Translations under genes and position numbers: made by a program | Assembly (NCBI GenBank): GCA_900100095.1 | Contig: FMTN01000010.1 | Span: 62,001 to 126,000, forward strand | Source: Lachnospiraceae bacterium C10 | Lineage (GTDB): Bacteria > Bacillota > Clostridia > Lachnospirales > Lachnospiraceae | Direction of reading: 5' to 3' | Length of the DNA stretch: 64,000 nt | Part shown: one piece after another, positions 44,140 to 53,197 of the stretch | Layout of the letters: the number at the start of each line of letters is the position of its first letter | Numbering within the stretch: the stretch's first letter is position 1 | Notes under the pieces: model-generated | Databases searched by the model: none | What the model was told of the DNA's origin: nothing | What the model saw: the letters and a program-made list of their open reading frames with translations, nothing else

Positions 44140-45807
44140 CTAATCCTGTTCCTCTTTTGCTTTCCTTCTTAATTCTTTTGCATTATCCATGACAGCCTGT
44201 GTCACCTCGTCACCGCCGAGCATTCTTGATAACTCCACAAGAATTCCCTCCTCATCCAAAGGACGGATGGAAGAAATCGTCGTGCCTTCCTGAGCTGCCT
44301 TCTCAATCAGATAATGCTGATCGCTTCTTGCGGCAATCTGCGGAAGATGGGTGATGAGAATTACCTGATGTTCCTTCGATACCGATGAAAGCATCTTGCC
44401 CACAGCCTGCGCCGTTCTTCCACTGATTCCGGTATCAATTTCATCGAAGATCATGGTCTGCATATCATCCTGACTTGCCAGTACCGTTTTAAGCGCCAGC
44501 ATGATTCGGCTCATCTCACCACCGGATGCGATCTGAATCAGAGGCCTGATCTCTTCTCCCGGATTCACCGAGATCATAAACTGTCCCTGATCCCAGCCTT
44601 TTGCGCTATAAGCTCCCTTCTGTAATTCGATGGCAAAGTTCACTTCCAGGAAATTAAGGGAAAGAAGCGCCTCCTTCACTTTCCGGGAAAGCTCATCTCC
44701 TGCTTTTCTTCGAATGCCACTTGCCTTTTCACAAAGCGCATCCAGCGTTTCCTTTGCCCGGGACAGATTCTGATCCAGTGTCTTAAGATACTGGTCATAA
44801 TCGGATAGCCGGTCGTACTGCTCCTTCTTCTCTTCCAAAGACATAAGGACATCGGAAATCTTTGGACCGAACTTACTCTTCATGGTATTGATAACATCCA
44901 AACGGGAGCGAATAGCATCAAATTCCGATGGATCAAATGCCAATTCCTCCGACACCGAAACAAGATCCCGTCCGGCATCCAATGCAATGCTCTCTGCATC
45001 GGAAAGTGCATTCGCCACCTGCTCGATCCGCTTGTCATATTCACTGACGCTGTTTAATTCCCGAATTCCTCTGCCGAGCTGTTCCAGACAGCCGTCTTCG
45101 GAATGGAGCAGCTGCTCCACCAGAGAAAGAGCCTGCTGAATCTTCTCTCCGTTCGCCATCGTGCGATACTGCTCTTCCAGCTGTTCATCCTCTCCCTCTT
45201 TTAATTCTGCCTCTTCAATCTGAGAGATCTCAAGTTCAAGGAATGCTTTTTCCCTCTCTCTTTCGCCTTCGTCCAGTTTCGCCTCATTGCGTTCCTTTTC
45301 CAGTTTTTTATAGGATTCATAGGCTTCTTTTAACTCAGGAAGAATCCCTTCCAGCTGTTTATGGGCATATTCGTCGAGAAGCTCCATATGCTTTTTTACT
45401 GATAAAAGGGACTGGTGTTCCTTCTGTCCGTAAATATCCAGAAGAATCTCTGCCGCCTGCTTTAATTTCGGCGCCGGAACCGTTTCCCCGTTGATCCTTG
45501 CAACCGTCCGCTCTTTTCCAATCTTCCTGCTGAGAATCAGCTGATCATCATAGGTTTCAAGATCAAGCCTGGACAGCTGTTCCTTCTCCCGTTCATTGAC
45601 AGAGAATATGGCTTCCACCAGCGCATCCTTTGCATCGTCACGAAGCAGCCCCTTATCTGCTTTTTTACCTAAAGCTAAAGACAGGGCCCCTAAGATAATC
45701 GACTTTCCGGCACCTGTCTCTCCTGTTAATATATTCAGACCCCGACCAAAGAGGATATCCTCCTCTTCAATCAGAGCCAGATTCTGTACACGAAGTTCTG
45801 TTAACAT
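44140..45807 (-). CDS. recN: DNA repair protein RecN
   Basis: A 555-residue SMC-like ATPase acting early in double-strand break repair. The N-terminal head has MLTELRVQNLALIEE and Walker A GETGAGKSIIL. A central coiled coil of about 200 residues (155-370, Glu/Lys-rich) follows, then the C-terminal head with signature SGGEMSRIMLALK and Walker B TMIFDEIDTGISG. It follows argR by 9 nt, the usual Firmicute order, and ends the asp23-recN block. Confidence 0.96.
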   Translation of the reverse strand: MLTELRVQNLALIEEEDILFGRGLNILTGETGAGKSIILGALSLALGKKADKGLLRDDAKDALVEAIFSVNEREKEQLSRLDLETYDDQLILSRKIGKERTVARINGETVPAPKLKQAAEILLDIYGQKEHQSLLSVKKHMELLDEYAHKQLEGILPELKEAYESYKKLEKERNEAKLDEGEREREKAFLELEISQIEEAELKEGEDEQLEEQYRTMANGEKIQQALSLVEQLLHSEDGCLEQLGRGIRELNSVSEYDKRIEQVANALSDAESIALDAGRDLVSVSEELAFDPSEFDAIRSRLDVINTMKSKFGPKISDVLMSLEEKKEQYDRLSDYDQYLKTLDQNLSRAKETLDALCEKASGIRRKAGDELSRKVKEALLSLNFLEVNFAIELQKGAYSAKGWDQGQFMISVNPGEEIRPLIQIASGGEMSRIMLALKTVLASQDDMQTMIFDEIDTGISGRTAQAVGKMLSSVSKEHQVILITHLPQIAARSDQHYLIEKAAQEGTTISSIRPLDEEGILVELSRMLGGDEVTQAVMDNAKELRRKAKEEQD

Positions 45808-45816
45808 AACCCTCCT

Positions 45817-46278
45817 TTACATTGTATCCACTCCAACAATCTCACGAAGCTGCTGCATAACAGATACGGTATCATCCACACTTCGAACGGCACACATAAT
45901 GGTGTCATCGCCGGCAATCGAACCGACGATCTCTTTGAGATTCAGTGAATCCAACGCAGCCGCCAATGCCATAGCCATCCCGGATACAGTCCTTATCACA
46001 AGGATATTCTGCGCATTATCCATGGATACAAAGCCTTCTCTAAAGATCCTTGCATACTTGGCTGAAAGATCCTCATCACTTTTATGGTAGGCAACATAAC
46101 GCAGCTTACCATCTGCCAATGAAACCTTGGTCAGTTTCATTTCTCTAATGTCCCTGGATACGGTTGCCTGTGTCACTTCAAATCCGGCCTTTCTCAGCTC
46201 TTCCTGAAGTTCCTCCTGGGTTCCGATTTCCTGCTTGATAATAAGGTCTAAGATTTTCTTTTGTCTCTGGCTTTTCAT
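45817..46278 (-). CDS. argR: Arginine repressor ArgR/AhrC
   Basis: A 153-residue hexameric regulator of arginine genes. The N-terminal winged helix (about 1-70) contains GFEVTQATVSRDIREMKL. The C-terminal oligomerisation and arginine-binding domain has GSIAGDDTIMCAV. The arrangement argR-recN downstream of tlyA-nadK is conserved, with no arginine biosynthesis genes beside it. Confidence 0.96.
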   Translation of the reverse strand: MKSQRQKKILDLIIKQEIGTQEELQEELRKAGFEVTQATVSRDIREMKLTKVSLADGKLRYVAYHKSDEDLSAKYARIFREGFVSMDNAQNILVIRTVSGMAMALAAALDSLNLKEIVGSIAGDDTIMCAVRSVDDTVSVMQQLREIVGVDTM

Positions 46279-46306
46279 AATCTTTCCTTTTCCTTATCTG
46301 GTCCTG

Positions 46307-47149
46307 TTAATCTGCCTGCAACTTACTTCTGATTCTGTCTAAAAAGTTCATTCTCGACAGCTTGATAAAACGGATTACCTCGGGAGACTTTTTCACATAG
46401 ACCCGGTCTCCCACCTCAAGTTGTACATAGGTACTACCGTCAAAGCTGACTGCAGCCTTTTTCTCATCCTCACGACGTGGAATCATCTCCACTGCGATTT
46501 CGTCTTCGGCATCCAATATGATACTGCGTGAACCGACGACATGCGCATTCAGCGGCGTCATCAGAATCAGCTGTGTCTTTGGATCCACGATCGGGCCTCC
46601 GGCCGAGAGATTGTAGGCGGTAGAACCTGTGGGAGTTGCAAAGATCATGCCATCCCCGTTAAAGGAGTAAAGCATCTCCCCATTGACATACACCACCATA
46701 TGCATAACCTGAAGCCCGTTGTAGGAAGAAATTACAACGTCGTTAAGGGCAACCTGGTAATCACCTTTTGCGTTGCCGTCTTTATTGTATACCCGCCCTG
46801 TCAGAAGCATCCGCTCTTCCAGTTCGTAGCTACCATCTAACAAGACCTGAAGGGATTCCTCCAGGTTGGATTCATCCAGGTCACATAAATACCCCAGATG
46901 TCCCCGATTGATTCCAATCAGAGGGGCATGACTTCCCATACTCTGGTCAGCCGCGCGAATCAGCGTTCCATCACCGCCCACCGTCAATATCACATCGATT
47001 CCTTCCGGATATTCCAATGGTGCCTCTTCCTGTCGCAAAACGCCGTAGGAGCATTTCGCTCCACGTTCTGTCAGATAGGATCTCATCCGCAAAATCAGAT
47101 CGAGATTATCTTTGCTGTCATCCTTTGTGACGATGTAAAAATGCTTCAT
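46307..47149 (-). CDS. nadK: NAD(+) kinase
   Basis: A 280-residue kinase making NADP from NAD and ATP (or polyphosphate). It has the catalytic TVGGDGTLIRAA, NRGHLGYLCDLD, the ATPTGSTAYNLSAGGPIV block and late TPLNAHVVGSRSI. The length is typical. It lies between tlyA (14 nt) and argR (28 nt). Confidence 0.96.
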   Translation of the reverse strand: MKHFYIVTKDDSKDNLDLILRMRSYLTERGAKCSYGVLRQEEAPLEYPEGIDVILTVGGDGTLIRAADQSMGSHAPLIGINRGHLGYLCDLDESNLEESLQVLLDGSYELEERMLLTGRVYNKDGNAKGDYQVALNDVVISSYNGLQVMHMVVYVNGEMLYSFNGDGMIFATPTGSTAYNLSAGGPIVDPKTQLILMTPLNAHVVGSRSIILDAEDEIAVEMIPRREDEKKAAVSFDGSTYVQLEVGDRVYVKKSPEVIRFIKLSRMNFLDRIRSKLQAD

Positions 47150-47163
47150 GCCTCTCCCCCATA

Positions 47164-47976
47164 TCAGCGATCGAGCTTATCGTGAGCCATTGCAACCACA
47201 TCTTCTGCCTTTACAAGATCCTCTGCAACGGTTATTTCATCCTGCGATACCTTCTTTAAGTGTACCAAATATTCGATATTTCCCTCCGGTCCTTTTACCG
47301 GTGAATAAGACAGTCCAATCGGCAAAAATCCATTGGACGTAGCATAGGTCAATACATTCTCAATGACCTCCACATGAACTTTCGGGTCACGTACTACCCC
47401 CTTCTTTCCCACCTTTTCACGACCTGCTTCGAACTGAGGCTTAATCAGACATACCATCTGTCCTTCTTCCTTCAGAAGGTCTCTTGCCGCCGGAAGTACC
47501 TTGGAAAGAGAAATAAATGAGACATCCACGGAAGCAAAATCAAGCAGTTCCCCGATATCCTCCGGCTTGACGTAGCGGATGTTGGTCTTCTCCATGCAGA
47601 CCACCCTCGGGTCCTGACGAAGCTTCCATGCAAACTGTCCGTATCCAACGTCCACGGAGAACACCTTGCTGGCCCCGTTCTGAAGCATACAATCGGTAAA
47701 GCCGCCGGTGGAAGCCCCGATGTCCATGCACACAAGACCCTCCAGGTTAATCGGGAAATCCTTCATTGCCTTTTCAAGCTTAAGACCGCCGCGGCTGACA
47801 TACTTTAATGTCTCGCCATGAATCTCAATGACAGCCTCCTCCTTAAAGGTACTACCTGCCTTATCTTCTCTTTGCTGGTCCACAAAGACCTTGCCTTCCA
47901 TAATCAGTGCTTTCGCCTTTTCTCTTGACGGGGCAAGTCCCTTTTCCACCAGCAGTACATCCAGTCGTTTCTTCAT
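47164..47976 (-). CDS. TlyA family rRNA (cytidine-2'-O)-methyltransferase
   Basis: A 270-residue protein. An N-terminal S4 RNA-binding domain (about 1-60, KKRLDVLLVEKGLAPSREKA) is joined to an FtsJ-like methyltransferase with SAM motif DIGASTGGFTDCML and VDVSFISL. TlyA methylates 16S and/or 23S rRNA 2'-O positions in mycobacteria. Firmicute members are often wrongly named hemolysins. It overlaps the dxs stop by 4 nt (ATGA), so translation is coupled. Confidence 0.93.
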   Translation of the reverse strand: MKKRLDVLLVEKGLAPSREKAKALIMEGKVFVDQQREDKAGSTFKEEAVIEIHGETLKYVSRGGLKLEKAMKDFPINLEGLVCMDIGASTGGFTDCMLQNGASKVFSVDVGYGQFAWKLRQDPRVVCMEKTNIRYVKPEDIGELLDFASVDVSFISLSKVLPAARDLLKEEGQMVCLIKPQFEAGREKVGKKGVVRDPKVHVEVIENVLTYATSNGFLPIGLSYSPVKGPEGNIEYLVHLKKVSQDEITVAEDLVKAEDVVAMAHDKLDR

Positions 47977-49835
47977 GCTTTCTTAACCCTTCTGACCTTA
48001 TCCGCAACCGAAGAGGCATCCATTCCAAGTTCTTTCATCAGCTCTTCCACTGCGCCGTGAGGAACAAATTCATTCGGTATCCCAACGGTGATCAGTTCTC
48101 CTGTATAATGTTCATCTTCCAAACGGGCACAGACATGTTCTCCGAATCCACCGGAGAGCACGTTGTCCTCAAGTGTTACAATCGTATCATATTTTGCAGC
48201 TGCCTGTCGGATACAATCTTCATCCAAAGGAGCCATAAATCTGGCATTTACTACGTCACAGGCAATGCCGTCTTTTTTTAATTCATCTGCCGCCTCCATG
48301 GCAGTCTTTACCATGGAACCGATGGCAAACAGCAATGTCTTACTGTCTGTCTCACAGGAAAGAACTTCGCTCTTTCCAAGCTCGATCTTCTGCCGGCTCT
48401 CCTTCCATAATGTCACCGCTTCTCCTCTCGGATAACGGATGGCAACAGGCCCGGATGCCTCTATGGCAAATTTTAACATATCGGACAGCTCCCATTTGTT
48501 CTTCGGGGCCATCACGGTAAGATTCGGAATACTGCTTAAGTATGACAGATCAAAGATACCCTGATGTGTCACTCCGTCCCGTCCTACCAGTCCGGCGCGA
48601 TCCACTGCAAAAACAACGTGCTGTCCGGTGATGCAGACATCATGCATAATCTCATCATACGCCCTCTGCAGGAAGGTGGAGTACACCGCAAAGACCGGAA
48701 TCATGCCCCCTGCTGCCAGTGCCGCGGAAAAGGTTACCGCATGGCCTTCTGCAATTCCCACGTCAAAGAAACGCTCCGGGAACATATTATGAAACCGCTT
48801 AAGTCCCGTTCCATCCGCCATGGCTGCCGTTACTGCCACCACCTTCGGATTCCGGTCTCCCAGCTTTCTCATAACGGTAGAAAAAATATCCGTATAGGTT
48901 GCCGGACTTTCCGACAGAGGAAGTCCCTTTGCCAGATCAAACGGTCCTGTTCCGTGGAAACGGGACGGGTGGCGCTGCGCCGGCCGGTATCCCTTTCCCT
49001 TCTCTGTCACCACATGGACAAGCACCGGGCCGTCTATGGACAAGGCCTGCTTCATAACCCGTTCAAGAGCCTGCGTATCATGTCCGTCCACCGGTCCAAG
49101 GTACATAATGCCCATTTCCTCAAATACCATCCCCGGAATGAAGAGCTGCTTGATTCCGCTCTTCGTCTTACGAATACCGGAGACCAGCTGATCACCCATC
49201 GGGAGTTTCTTTAAGGATACTTCCACATCATTTTTAAGACCGGTATAACATCTGCTGGTTCGGATGCGGGCCAGATGTGCAGACAGTCCTCCCACATTCT
49301 CAGAGATCGACATATGATTATCATTCAGTATGATGGTAAAATTACTCTTCAGCGAAGCAGCGTTATTGATTGCTTCATAGGCAAGGCCGCCGGTCATGGC
49401 ACCGTCTCCGATTACGGACACCACGCGATAGGACTGTCCCTGAAGTTCCCTTGCCCTGCAGTATCCAAGCCCAAGGGAAACCGAAGTTGAGCTGTGACCG
49501 GAGATAAAAGCGTCACAGTCACTTTCTGCCGGATTCGGAAATCCGGAAAGTCCGTGCAACTGGCGCAGGCTGGAAAATTCCTCCTTGCGGCCGGTCAGGA
49601 TCTTATGGGTATAGGACTGATGCCCCACATCCCAGATCAGCTTATCCTCCGGAAAATCCAGAATACGGTGCAATGCCATAGTAAGTTCCACAGCCCCAAG
49701 ATTCGAGGCAACATGGCCACCGGTCTTAGACAGGTGCTCTACGAGAAACGCACGGATCTCTTTTGCAAGGTCCGGCAGTTTCTCCTGCGGTATGTTCTTT
49801 ATATCGTTTGGTTTTTCGATCAGATCTAATAACAT
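47973..49835 (-). CDS. dxs: 1-deoxy-D-xylulose-5-phosphate synthase
   Basis: A 620-residue thiamine-diphosphate enzyme starting the MEP isoprenoid pathway from pyruvate and glyceraldehyde 3-phosphate. It has HQSYTHKILTGR, the ThDP motif GDGAMTGGLAYEAINN, DRAGLVGRDGVTHQG and the C-terminal transketolase domain. The length is normal. It lies 16 nt after ispA, so isoprenoid entry and chain-building steps are co-expressed. Confidence 0.97.
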   Translation of the reverse strand: MLLDLIEKPNDIKNIPQEKLPDLAKEIRAFLVEHLSKTGGHVASNLGAVELTMALHRILDFPEDKLIWDVGHQSYTHKILTGRKEEFSSLRQLHGLSGFPNPAESDCDAFISGHSSTSVSLGLGYCRARELQGQSYRVVSVIGDGAMTGGLAYEAINNAASLKSNFTIILNDNHMSISENVGGLSAHLARIRTSRCYTGLKNDVEVSLKKLPMGDQLVSGIRKTKSGIKQLFIPGMVFEEMGIMYLGPVDGHDTQALERVMKQALSIDGPVLVHVVTEKGKGYRPAQRHPSRFHGTGPFDLAKGLPLSESPATYTDIFSTVMRKLGDRNPKVVAVTAAMADGTGLKRFHNMFPERFFDVGIAEGHAVTFSAALAAGGMIPVFAVYSTFLQRAYDEIMHDVCITGQHVVFAVDRAGLVGRDGVTHQGIFDLSYLSSIPNLTVMAPKNKWELSDMLKFAIEASGPVAIRYPRGEAVTLWKESRQKIELGKSEVLSCETDSKTLLFAIGSMVKTAMEAADELKKDGIACDVVNARFMAPLDEDCIRQAAAKYDTIVTLEDNVLSGGFGEHVCARLEDEHYTGELITVGIPNEFVPHGAVEELMKELGMDASSVADKVRRVKKA

Positions 49836-49851
49836 ATTATCCTTCTTACGA

Positions 49852-50772
49852 CTAATGATCCCGCTTCGTTAAATAGAGAAAAAGTTCCCTTAAAAAGGCT
49901 GCTTCCTGCTGTGCATCCGCTTCATCCGGACACAACGTATCAAGACAATCCAATGCCTCCCTCGTCAAACGGTCGGCATCCTCTTTCGCCTTTTCTATTC
50001 CTTCGTAGGTGATGTAGGTGGCCTTCTCGTTCTTCTCATCGGAACCGATGGGCTTCCCCAGCAGCTTCTGATCCCCTTCCACATCCAGAATATCATCTAT
50101 AATCTGGAAGGCAAGGCCGATCTTCTCCCCGATATCGGATAAGGTCTTCATCTTCTCATCATCTGCCTGTGCCAGAGCCCCGCCGCAGAGCATTGCTGCA
50201 GTCAAAAGTGCCCCGGTCTTCTTCCGGTAGATATAATCCAGCTTCTCTTTTGTAATTACGCTTCCCGTCTTCTCCGATTCCACGTCCACGCTCTGGCCGC
50301 CGATCATTCCATCAATTCCGGCTTTGTCCGAGAGAATTGCAATGACCTTGGCCATGCTGCGCATCTGCTCATCATCACAGGAAATCAGCTCCCTGCCCAG
50401 TAGTGTGAAGGCGTGATTTAAAAGACCGTCTCCGGCCAGGATCGCCATAGCTTCACCATACACAGCGTGTGTTGTCGGCTTTCCGCGACGAAGCATATCG
50501 TTATCCATTGCCGGAAGATCATCGTGCACAAGAGAGTAGGTATGAATCATCTCAATCGCCGCCATAGCCACCGAAAGATGAGAACTGTTGCCGCCCAAAA
50601 GACGATGACAGGATGCCAAAAGCATCGGCCGAAGCCTTTTCCCGCCGGCTCTGACACTGTAATTCATTGCCTCATACAGCTTACCGGCATATCCCGTCTC
50701 CTTTGGAAGGAATGGCTCAATCTGTCCTTCAATTTCCTGTGCTCTTTGCGCAATGATCTCCTGAATCTCCAT
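49852..50772 (-). CDS. ispA: Farnesyl/geranyl-type polyprenyl diphosphate synthase
   Basis: A 306-residue trans-prenyltransferase. The first Asp-rich motif is HDDLPAMDND, the second is FQIIDDILD, and GGKRLRPML lies near the N-terminus. The chain length is probably C15, by analogy with Bacillus IspA. The long open frame to 50847 lies within xseB. The ATG at 50772 has GAGGAG inside the xseB end and gives the usual N-terminus. Confidence 0.94.
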   Translation of the reverse strand: MEIQEIIAQRAQEIEGQIEPFLPKETGYAGKLYEAMNYSVRAGGKRLRPMLLASCHRLLGGNSSHLSVAMAAIEMIHTYSLVHDDLPAMDNDMLRRGKPTTHAVYGEAMAILAGDGLLNHAFTLLGRELISCDDEQMRSMAKVIAILSDKAGIDGMIGGQSVDVESEKTGSVITKEKLDYIYRKKTGALLTAAMLCGGALAQADDEKMKTLSDIGEKIGLAFQIIDDILDVEGDQKLLGKPIGSDEKNEKATYITYEGIEKAKEDADRLTREALDCLDTLCPDEADAQQEAAFLRELFLYLTKRDH

Positions 50773-50773
50773 C

Positions 50774-51007
50774 TTACTCCTCTTCCACAAAATCCGTAAG
50801 ACTTCCGTCTGCTTCCAACTTCTCCACACGTCCAACCACAGCTTCAATTCTCTGGCTGGTTTCTTTTAACAGCTTCATTCCCTGTTCATATAACAAAAAG
50901 GAGTCCTCAAGTTCCACCTTCGGATCTTCCATCTTCTCAACGATATCATCAAGAGCTGCAAAGCACTCCTCCAGGGACATCTCTTCCTTCTCAACTGTCT
51001 TAGCCAT
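50774..51007 (-). CDS. xseB: Exodeoxyribonuclease VII small subunit
   Basis: A 77-residue helical protein with the family core SLEECFAALDDIVEKMED followed by a second helix with LYEQGMKLLKE. It forms the coiled-coil stalk of exonuclease VII with XseA. It overlaps xseA by 8 nt and lies 1 nt before ispA. Confidence 0.95.
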   Translation of the reverse strand: MAKTVEKEEMSLEECFAALDDIVEKMEDPKVELEDSFLLYEQGMKLLKETSQRIEAVVGRVEKLEADGSLTDFVEEE

Positions 51008-52277
51008 GATTATCCTCCCTTGTTGTTTCGGTAACGACTGCTTTCACCTTACCATCCTGAAACCGAAGGCACAGCTCATCTCCCTCTTTCGTTTCAGAGG
51101 CTGCTGTGATTCTCTTTCCGTCGGATTCCACATAAGCCCAGCCTCCGGCAAGCTTCTTCACCGGAGAAAGTGCATCCAGTCTGGCTGCCAACAACGGTAT
51201 CTTCTGCTGTGAAAGCTTAAGCTTCAGCTGCATCAGCGCCTTGTATTTCGCCGGATACTGCATCAGAAGCTGCCGGCTTGTATTAAGGCGCTGCTGCATA
51301 CGATGGTTCAATTGTTCCTCAAGAATAACAGCCTGCTGCATCAACTGACGCAGACGACTCTGGGGAGATTTCCTGAGGATTCGATTCTGTAATAAAGACA
51401 ACCTCTGCTGCTCGGTCAGGATCCTATGGTGCATTTTAAAAGCAAGCCGCCGTTCTGCCTCTTCCATATCCCGACAGAACTTCTCATAAGAGAAAACTGC
51501 AAGCTCCGCCGCCGCTGAAGGGGTCGGTGCACGAAGATCCGCTACCAGATCGGCAATGGTCGTATCGGTCTCGTGTCCCACCGCAGATATCACCGGTGTA
51601 TTACAGTTAAAGATTGCCCTTGCAACCTCCTCATCGTTAAAGGCCATCAGATCCTCCAGAGAACCTCCTCCACGACCCACGATCAAAGTATCCAGATGCA
51701 TCGCATCCAGTGTTTCAATTCCACGGACCACGCTTTCCGCAGCGCCCTCACCTTGAACAAGAGCCGGATATAACGTGATTCTTACATGTGGATTCCTGCG
51801 TGCACTAATCTGCATGATATCATGAATCGCCGCACCGGTGGGTGCCGTAACAACACCAATATGAAAATTATATTTAGGAATATGTTTCTTATAGGAGGAA
51901 TCAAACATGCCCATTTCCGACAGTTCTTCCTTCAGCCGCATCACCTTCGCATAGAGTTCTCCCTCTCCTGCCGGTTCGATCCGACTGACATAGAGCTGAT
52001 ACGTTCCGCCCTTTTCATAGACACCCATGGAACCGGTTACCACAACCGAATCCCCGGCCTTCATGGGATAGGCAAGTCCGCCCCTTTTACTTTTGAACAT
52101 CACCGCCTTCATGGCAGCGCCTGAATCCTTAAGAGTAAAATAGATATGTCCACTGGCATGATAGGTCAGGTTCGATACTTCTCCGCTCACCTTGAGACTT
52201 CGAAGCATAAAATCCTGTTCTACCAGTCCAGCGATATAATGATTGATCTGCGTTACAGAATAGATCCGTTTCTCCAA
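51000..52277 (-). CDS. xseA: Exodeoxyribonuclease VII large subunit
   Basis: A 425-residue nuclease subunit. The N-terminal OB fold (SGEVSNLTYHASGHIYFTLKD) is followed by the catalytic core with APTGAAIHDI, GRGGGSLEDL and GHETDTTIADLVAD, and a coiled-coil C-terminus. The start codon is TTG at 52277: the nusB stop ends at 52279, no ATG is available, and homologues begin exactly here (MEKRIYSVTQIN). The RBS is poor, so coupling to nusB is likely. Confidence 0.95.
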   Translation of the reverse strand: MEKRIYSVTQINHYIAGLVEQDFMLRSLKVSGEVSNLTYHASGHIYFTLKDSGAAMKAVMFKSKRGGLAYPMKAGDSVVVTGSMGVYEKGGTYQLYVSRIEPAGEGELYAKVMRLKEELSEMGMFDSSYKKHIPKYNFHIGVVTAPTGAAIHDIMQISARRNPHVRITLYPALVQGEGAAESVVRGIETLDAMHLDTLIVGRGGGSLEDLMAFNDEEVARAIFNCNTPVISAVGHETDTTIADLVADLRAPTPSAAAELAVFSYEKFCRDMEEAERRLAFKMHHRILTEQQRLSLLQNRILRKSPQSRLRQLMQQAVILEEQLNHRMQQRLNTSRQLLMQYPAKYKALMQLKLKLSQQKIPLLAARLDALSPVKKLAGGWAYVESDGKRITAASETKEGDELCLRFQDGKVKAVVTETTREDNHG

Positions 52278-52278
52278 C

Positions 52279-52695
52279 TTACTTCACCAGCTTTGCTAAA
52301 GCTCCGTTAACAAACGAAGGGGAAGTATCACTTCCGTACTTCTTAGCAATCTCAACAGCCTCGTTAATAGCAATACCTTCTGCAAGGTCTTCCTTACGAA
52401 TCTCAAATAACGCCAGACGAATCAATGTCAGATCCACCTTATTCATACGACCGGTTCTCCAGCCTTCCACCTTGCTGTTGATCTCTTCATCCAGCTCCTG
52501 AAGGCAGGCAGAAATGCTCTCCACCTTACAACGGATCTGCTCCACTTCCACTTCCGGGATGGTACGCCTCTCCTCAGGAAAAGCGTTGGCCTCTTCCAAA
52601 GCCAGTCTAAGCTGGTCAGAAAGCCCCTCTTCGTCATGAAACTGTACCTGAAACAGTAATTTGAATACTTCTTCTCTAATCTCGTGTCTTGTCAT
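52279..52695 (-). CDS. nusB: Transcription antitermination factor NusB
   Basis: A 138-residue helical protein binding boxA RNA with NusE (S10) in rRNA antitermination. It has REEVFKLLFQVQFHD at the start and the conserved EGIAINEAVEIAKKYGS block near the end. It sits 16 nt after the asp23 terminator hairpin, with no room for a promoter in between, so it depends on read-through. Confidence 0.95.
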   Translation of the reverse strand: MTRHEIREEVFKLLFQVQFHDEEGLSDQLRLALEEANAFPEERRTIPEVEVEQIRCKVESISACLQELDEEINSKVEGWRTGRMNKVDLTLIRLALFEIRKEDLAEGIAINEAVEIAKKYGSDTSPSFVNGALAKLVK

Positions 52696-52711
52696 ATCTT
52701 AAACTATCCTC

Positions 52712-52747
52712 AAAAAAATACAGAAGGCGCGGCCTTAGCACCCTCTG
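52712..52747 (-). terminator. Terminator-like hairpin between asp23 and nusB
   Basis: Minus strand CAGAGGG (52741-52747) / CCTTCTG (52721-52727), 7 bp with one G.U and a 13-nt loop, followed by TATTTTTTT. It follows the asp23 stop by 11 nt. Confidence 0.65.
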
Positions 52748-52758
52748 TGAATGTGTTA

Positions 52759-53118
52759 TTAGGAATGAACCGCAACAGATGAAATCCTAACATCAACTTC
52801 CTTAACCTTAATTCCGGTCATGTTCTCAATGGAAGAAGCAACCTTCTCCTGAATGCTTCTGCTAACCGCCGGAATCTCATATCCGTATGCGAGTATCACG
52901 GAAAGTCTTACGACAATACCGTTGTTCTCATCGCGAATGACCTTAATTCCCTTCGCCAGCTTACCTGCGCCTGCCTTACTGATATTAGCAGCGGTAAGAC
53001 CATTTCCGATACAGTCAACCCCATCAGCCTCGCAGGCTGCCAGTCCGGCAATAATTGCCACAACTTCTTCGGTTACTGTAACGCCATCTTTTATCTTGAA
53101 TGTATTCTCTGTAGCCAT
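52759..53118 (-). CDS. Asp23/Gls24 family envelope stress response protein
   Basis: A 119-residue protein of the Asp23 (DUF322) family. It has FKIKDGVTVTEEVVAIIAGL, the Gly-rich middle and the late GIKVKEVDVRISSV. Staphylococcal Asp23 is an abundant membrane-associated stress protein. Bacillus YqhY occupies the same place before nusB and is linked to lipid metabolism control. The open frame reaches 53265, but the ATG at 53118 follows GGAGG and fits the promoter at 53161-53189. Confidence 0.93.
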   Translation of the reverse strand: MATENTFKIKDGVTVTEEVVAIIAGLAACEADGVDCIGNGLTAANISKAGAGKLAKGIKVIRDENNGIVVRLSVILAYGYEIPAVSRSIQEKVASSIENMTGIKVKEVDVRISSVAVHS

Positions 53119-53160
53119 AGTCAAACCTCCATTGCCGCCACTTGCGGCCACTTTACTGAC

Positions 53161-53189
53161 ATTATAGCAAAAAGGCATAGCGGTGAAAA
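53161..53189 (-). promoter_or_regulatory. asp23-nusB-recN promoter (extended -10 TGC-TATAAT)
   Basis: Minus strand -10 TATAAT (53161-53166) preceded by TGC, with a weak -35 TTTTCA (53184-53189) 17 nt upstream. This is the only good promoter seen for the block from asp23 to recN. Confidence 0.65.
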
Positions 53190-53197
53190 GTATTAAA

